DNA from: Agrocybe praecox
Taxonomy: Eukaryota > Basidiomycota > Agaricomycetes > Agaricales > Agrocybaceae
Direction of reading: 5' to 3'
Assembly (NCBI GenBank): GCA_964017145.1
Contig: OZ024842.1
Coordinates: 1,860,001 to 1,924,000 of the forward strand
DNA length: 64,000 nt
Position 1 is the first letter of the stretch, and each line of letters begins with the position of its first letter. Made by a program: the position numbers and the translations under genes. The notes beneath the pieces are model-generated. The model worked only from the letters and a program-made list of their open reading frames with translations. It searched no databases and was not told the DNA's origin. This document shows positions 58,609 through 64,000 of this stretch, in pieces.

Positions 58609-59970
58609 CTACATGCTTGCTAACGCAACTTCACGCGCAGTCCCTTCAACCTGCATTTCATGAACACTTTCAAGGCCAACCCCTCGCAAAATTTTACTAA
58701 TGCTTTCCTTCTTGACCGCCTGAAGCTCCGCCTCGCTCTTCACAAGTAACAACCCAGCAAATCCAAGCGCGTTCACGCTCAACACATCTCCCGTTTCTGC
58801 GAGCTTATGGTTTTCTTGACGTCTTGGTATTATATGAATGTGTTCCAATGTAACAATCACGTTGTACGATGGAGTTCCTGCAGGATATGTTGGGTCATGG
58901 CGGATAGTCGAAATCGAGAGGTCCACGAGCTGCAGGAAAACGCCTGCTAGCAGCATTTCCAATTGATCTAGAGAAAATGTGTCCAAGTGTGCCGGAAGGC
59001 GGTATGAATGGCTAGCATATGCAAGCTTGGTCAAAGAAAAGGGTCTATCTGTATGATGGTTTGCAGATAAGGCTCTACGCAAGCAATGAATGGTGCGATA
59101 GGAACGAACCAGGGAATTCTAGTTGGGTCTGCCTTGCGAGCACTTCAATCGGAGGACCATCTTCAGCTTCACCGTCTAGGGGTAGAAATTGAATGTGTTT
59201 GTGAGGTTGACTAGCACCACTGTTATCGCCGCCTGTTAATTTGCACCAGGGCGATTGGGTCAGTACTGGATATACAATGTCGACCGTTAAAAACGAACAA
59301 TTGTAGAATGCGAAGAACTTTTTGCCAGCTTTTCGAGCAGCAAGAAGCAGCAAGTATGTTTGGACAAGCTCAGGCGGCATTAATGGCGAAGCTTGTGACT
59401 TAAACTCTGTATATGCGTCTTAGATCGCGCATGTTTTGGAGAAAGACCTGGGACGACCCTTTGTCACTAACAGGAAGTGCTGAGGCACCACTGAATATTT
59501 GTTCAGCTAAACCCAACAATCGCTCAACATCCATATCTTGCACCGAGATGCTAAGGAAGGCAACTTACGAGGACCACAAATTCTTGCTTCGATTCTTCGT
59601 CCGTCAGTTCACCAACGTACAAGTTTTCATTGTAAGGAGGAGCAAATGGATCAAATTTCTTTCCGTCGATGCCCTCAACCGCACGTTCAATGTCATCTAC
59701 TTTGTTGAAATGCGGAGTTGGCAATGTTGGTTTATGCTGCAAAGCTGGGCATAATCGAATCTCATACTGTCAAAAGATAGGAAACGACATATCACGAGCG
59801 TTCAGGATCCAATGCATTCAAATAAAATTAACAGTGCGCACCTCGATACCCGAATCTGAGTGCTTCACAATAGTGGAGGGAAAGAAAAGCAGATCGCTCG
59901 TCTTCTGCGCGTTATCGAAGCTTGATGGGATTTTGGCGATTATGCTCGCACTCGCCGCACTGTAGACCAT
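58609..59970 (-). CDS. Ap4A phosphorylase (ATP adenylyltransferase, Apa1/Apa2 type)
   Basis: Enzyme of 356 residues that cleaves diadenosine tetraphosphate with phosphate to ATP and ADP. Exons: 59842-59970, 59569-59766, 59458-59506, 59299-59406, 59110-59232, 58609-59072. The family N-terminus (SASIIAKIPSSFDNAQKTSD), DPFAPPYNENLYVGEL, the join FYNCGDNSGASQPHKHIQFLP with the catalytic HxHxQ, and the C-terminal ATP adenylyltransferase region (YNVIVTLEHIHIIPRRQE, SVNALGFAGLLLVKSEAEL) are all present. Intron 59233-59298 is 66 nt without an in-frame stop, so an unspliced reading inserts 22 residues directly before the active site. Length is slightly above the yeast enzymes. Start is the first ATG before the conserved segment. 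Confidence 0.93.
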
Positions 59971-60492
59971 AATTTAAAGCTACAGGTGAAGTGTTCTGGT
60001 TAAGTACGATCTTTTCCAGGAATTGGTGATTATCGTGTCAGCGATGGAGGGAATAAAATGGATTAGATACGCGGATGTCAAGAACGTCATACACAGAAAG
60101 CCGGTACCATCAATATTTGAAATCACTGGGCATCAAGTAAATTGTCGGCGTCATGCCCACCCGAACGGTGAAACCCACATATGTACGACCGCCACAGGGG
60201 CTCTGACACTAACGCAATGACATGTTTACGGATCCCCAGAATACAATGAACTCTTCCATTTAATTTCAATGTCATATCCATCTAGAGTACAGAGGGTATA
60301 AGCAGGAATCGACAGCCAACAAAAGTGCGAGAAAAAAAACGCGAGCGATTGAGAAAGTCAGCAGCGATTCTAAAAACCCAAATGGTACAATGATAAAGAA
60401 ATGGGCCAGCCCATAAGAAATAGGAAAACTCCTTTACTCCCCACCGCTTGAAGAAAGTCTGAAATCCAGAAAAAGTTGAAAACTCCTCGACG
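59971..60492. other. Intergenic spacer
   Basis: Promoter of the Ap4A phosphorylase gene and 3' end of the DUF7727-like gene, which are transcribed in the same direction. No other feature recognised. Confidence 0.4.
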
Positions 60493-61118
60493 CTAGGCCG
60501 CTCCGGCTCTGCCACGATTCGCTTTTGCCTCTGCCATTTTTTCACCTATATTGATAGCCCTTATATAGCACCCTGCCGCTATCAACGACCATATCGCAGC
60601 ATTAGTTCCCTGAAAGAAACGAGTTAGCCTGGTCGTCATGGATCGTCTAACATGTCATTCTCACCTGGTAGAATAGTATAGTTAAGAAAGCCTGGAATAT
60701 AAGCAATATAACTCGAACTAAAATGTTGCGATATATCGAGAGTGATCTGAAAGCGGGCAAAGGTAATTCGATGCATAAAATGATGATTCCGAGGACCATG
60801 GTGAAAATCTGAATGATTGGAAGCTTGACGATAAGGGTGATGAAGACAGCAGCGTTGGCGGAAGGTCTATGGGAAAGTCAGAAATCATCCAAGGCCAAAC
60901 AACAGGATACGCACTGAATGCCTCCAGGATCACGCAAAGTTCCACCAACGAAGTCCCAGAAGAATTTACGGTACATCAACCCAAAGAACGCAGCCCAAAC
61001 AGCGTCTATGTCGGATTTGATTAACGAAGCGCTATAACACGAAGCGCTCATAGCACTCACAAACAGTCGCCGACACCGACACCAGTCGTGCGTACTCGTG
61101 CCAAATCAAATTGCCCAT
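60493..61118 (-). CDS. DUF7727-like small membrane protein
   Basis: A 155-residue protein with four exons: 61061-61118, 60915-61005, 60665-60866, 60493-60609. The N-terminus MGNLIWHEYARLVSV, then YAVWAAFFGLMYRKFFWDFV, GGTLRDPGGIQPS, and helices VFITLIVKLPIIQIFTMVLG, NILVRVILLIFQAFLTILFY and IWSLIAAGCYIRAINIGEKM make a compact three- to four-helix membrane protein. This matches a small protein family widely conserved in fungi that I know as DUF7727; the role is unknown. The tail is polar (KANRGRAGAA). All four exons are in frame, and the ATG is the only one giving the conserved WHEYARL start. Confidence 0.85.
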
Positions 61119-61769
61119 TTCTGATCTTGATGACGAGGATGGATTCAACGGGTACAGAAGATTTCAAGAAGTAATGAACTGAAAAATAAAGGAGAGTTAC
61201 ACGAGCGCAGCTCGGTGAAGAATGACAAAGAAAAGAAAAAGGTAAAGAAGAGGCCCACAGCAAGCTGCAACGAGAGAACGAAGGGAATGAAAAGAGAAGC
61301 TCGGGGTTGTCACTTATATTGCCACTCCATTGTGTCGGAGTTTCAACCTCCCTTGATCGTTTCCAAGCTTCCACAAATGGCAGCTTGTTTGATGAAGGAC
61401 GGCTCAACGATGATGTTGACAATCAATGCTTGCTGCCTTTCTTACCCACAGACGTCGATGGGATGGTTATGGCAACAAGTGCTCTTTTGTCTACGATATA
61501 CTGGAATATAAAGAGTGTAATATTTTCTAGGTTTCTCAAAAACCACGTAACAAGGCCGATGAAAGGTGGAAAGGCTATGCGGAGACGTCCGTCGTGCACG
61601 AATTGTATGTAATATGTTTAATATGCCCTGAATACGCTACTTATGCCATGTACTTAATTGTCCATTATCACAAAGTCCATAGTAGGAGGTCGGCGACTCG
61701 GTCTAGCCGGGTTACCATTGGAGTTCTGGTCAATTCGAGGTCAACCAGTGGACGCCCCAAGAAACGAAA
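61119..61769. other. Intergenic spacer
   Basis: Between the DUF7727-like gene and the single-pass membrane glycoprotein gene, both on the minus strand. No gene or repeat recognised. Confidence 0.4.
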
Positions 61770-63598
61770 TCAAAAACTCACGAGACCCGACCTAGCGGAT
61801 ACTGGTTTTCGTGGAACAAATCGCGGTTGTGGTATCTCCATGATGGGAACCGAGGGAACTAAAGGTGCTGTTGATTGACCGGACATCGTACTTCCTCCTC
61901 GCGAATGTCCGCTATATTCTGGATCGCTGTAATAACTTGGTGCGATTGAAAGACGCGAAGACCGTTGAGCGCGAGGTGGTGGTAGAGGAAAGACAGGGTT
62001 TTCCAGCGATCTCATTCCAGACTCCAAATCCCTTGAATCCCTTTGCATGGGAAGCACAGGAGATACTGATATCATTGATTTTTCGATGATCCGTGACTTG
62101 GCTTTTCTCCTCCGTAAACATATGAGTGCAAAAAGAGCCAACAGGAGAACAAATGCCAATAAACCGCCGATAACAGCGCCAGCTAGAGCACCCTTAGAGA
62201 TACCGCTAGAGCTTCCTGTACTTGCGACGCGGGACCCAAGGGAGGCTTCTGATCTATTAAGATCGTCAATAAAACGAATTAATATCACAAATTGACGACT
62301 GACGAGGTACTAGGGACGGCAGCGCTGGTGTTAGGAGATGAGGCAGTGGTTTGAATCACAGGACTAGATGCAGAGGTTGAAGTAGCATCAAGGGTAGCGA
62401 CATCGAAAACGTTAATCATGTCAAGATCAATAAAACCATTCGTGTTGCCAGTGCTCTGGGACACTCCAGACATGGAAAGGGTGTGTTGCCCGGGTCCGAG
62501 ATCGCTGCGATAATACTACATACAGTGTATGAGAATCGTCAGATTGTTCGTTTGGAAAAATCATTTCTCGTACCAGTAACACCTATGCGGCACAGTAAGA
62601 GACGACTCCAATTGATCAAAGAAACAATCATGAGGCGTACTTGGGGATGAACAACAGAAGCCATACCGCCTGATCCACCTGGTAAGACTTGAGAGTTACC
62701 ATCGAGCGCCATATTGATATCTGCATGATCTGGAGATACTGTTCCCCAAACTGCGACTGCATCACCAGAAAAGGTGAGAGATGCTGAGGCGTCTGGTGTG
62801 TTGGTAAAGCTACACAGTTAATCATTAGACAAATGATTTCAAAGTAGGTGAAATTAACTAACTGGAGGGATCCATCGAAGAAACCTGCATTCGAATTGGT
62901 TTGCCAATCTGACGGCGAAGGTGTATAAACGATGGTCGGATCAGCGTCATCAATGGTCTTCTTAACTCCTACGGCGCTGAAGGACACCGAATTTAGACTT
63001 TCTTTGGTTTTTTAAGGTATGTATATCTTACCCGGACTGTCCAATTTGTGTTTGGAAATCGATTTTGTCAATATCCACGGGGTTTCCTCCAGTGTTCGTT
63101 AGAACTGCAGTGTGTGATCCGTAAGACAATCCAGCTACACTTCCAAGTAATTGCTGAGTGGCCTGATCAGTAGACTGAGCGCTTCCTGAAGACACTGATT
63201 GCCCGTCAACACTGATACTGTAGGTGCCATAGTTCGACCTGAGTCCTCCGAAAATCGATACGCCAGTACCTATACTCCATCGGTTCAAGGACCATATGTT
63301 TAAGGACATAACGGCATACCAGTGAAAGTAATTGTAGCCGTAGCACCTTGAGTTGCAGAGACATGATACGAACCGCCGGAATAAGACTGCGAAAGGTTAT
63401 TTTCTGCGCGATGTAACACGTAGACAAGGCTTACAGTAGCCAGGGGGTCTGAAGATGTGGTAGTATCCGTCCAGGAACCTGCTGGGGCATAAGTGATCAT
63501 GGGCGAGCAATCTTCAACTATTCAAAGTTCAGCGTGTGTGTGGAATAATTGCATTTTCTTGTCAAAAACAACGAACCGGTAAGATTGAAGGAAGCCAT
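61770..63598 (-). CDS. Single-pass membrane protein with two jelly-roll-like ectodomain modules
   Basis: A 470-residue protein in nine exons: 63577-63598, 63435-63517, 63320-63386, 63032-63269, 62863-62976, 62641-62809, 62574-62582 (9 nt), 62289-62515, 61770-62253. Two similar ectodomain modules each have a pattern of D-x-P-I-Y, FTG/FSG, YGTYSISVDGQS or WGTVSPDHADI, and HTAVLTNTGG or HTLSMSG with DIDKIDF or DLDMINVF, like galactose-binding/jelly-roll proteins common in mushrooms. Then a Ser/Thr-rich linker, one helix (LAGAVIGGLLAFVLLLALFA), a basic stop (RRRKAKSR) and a ~115-residue cytosolic tail. The start MASFNLTVEDCSPMITY comes from the first splice; no signal peptide is visible. Possible sugar-binding surface sensor; function unknown. 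One intron (63387-63434, 48 nt) is stop-free. Confidence 0.82.
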
Positions 63599-64000
63599 CG
63601 AGGCCACAAAGGTCCCACCGGGGGGAAAAGGAACGAAAAAAAGGGAAAGAGAAAGAACGAAGGAAAGAGACGAAGAGAGAAAGAAGACAACCCGCTCTCC
63701 GTCAAGACTGGTTGGTGGCTATGACTTGACTTGACTGTGAGGCCTGCTATCTTGGGCGTTCACAGAGCCATGTTGGCAGACTGTCATGTATGGGTTGCAT
63801 CATAGATCTATCATTCTTGTTAACCCATGTCCTGGCCCAATGGTTACCGATGACACACGCGGCGCACGAAGGAACGAGTAAGAATGATTAAATCTCATGT
63901 TTAAGTGCTCGCAGAAGAACATAATGATTCAGTGAAAGAAAGCGCCGAGTGTTGACCTGTGTTGACGGTCCTTTAGCAAGATGAATGAACAGATGTACAA
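63599..64000. other. Right-edge spacer
   Basis: Promoter side of the last gene, with a purine-rich stretch (63610-63690). No gene recognised before the window ends. Confidence 0.4.

Noticed and set aside
58437..58700. 87-codon + strand frame overlapping the Ap4A phosphorylase end
   Set aside because: Antisense to a well-supported exon and without recognisable motif.

Overview
The window is nuclear DNA of a basidiomycete fungus, most likely a mushroom-forming agaricomycete. Genes are broken by many short GT-AG introns of about 50-65 nt. The gene set fits this: an F-box family, a DUF6533-type seven-helix protein, a Pbs2 MAPKK, a Bud4/anillin-like protein and Pex5. I rebuilt the exons by hand. 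Every spliced model listed keeps an open frame and sums to a multiple of three; this is strong support but not transcript evidence.

Layout. 1-11.3 kb: a group of oxidative and tailoring enzymes (3' part of a P450, SAM methyltransferase, flavin monooxygenase with an N-terminal NTF2-like region, small DABB-domain protein, NAD-dependent epimerase/dehydratase-like protein). Its make-up looks like one flank of a secondary-metabolite cluster, but no backbone enzyme is visible. 11.3-18.3 kb: gene-poor, with a tandem repeat and a purine-rich tract. 18.3-22.9 kb: very compact block with the HOG-pathway kinase Pbs2, a BAG co-chaperone, a RING/TRAF-type zinc-finger protein and an aldo-keto reductase (AKR). 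23-31.8 kb: a rearranged region with two copies of a 2.2-kb F-box module, scattered pieces of a second AKR gene, and a multi-helix membrane-protein gene with two stop codons.

32-49.3 kb: conserved single genes: DUF6533-type membrane protein, Bud4/anillin-like septation protein, Pex5, a 22-exon dihydroxy-acid dehydratase and a 15-exon acetoacetyl-CoA synthetase. 49.3-64 kb: a degenerate tRNA-like element, two long Ser-rich proteins of unknown function, a single-pass membrane protein, an Ap4A phosphorylase, a small DUF7727-like membrane protein and a mucin-like single-pass membrane protein.

Points that stand out: the possible tailoring cluster with a DABB protein missed by simple ORF calling; the F-box/AKR shuffling; start codons 33 bp apart (Pbs2/BAG) and stop codons 2 bp apart (BAG/RING); several 6-17 nt microexons; and stop-free introns of 48-66 nt that make unspliced frames look like longer proteins.
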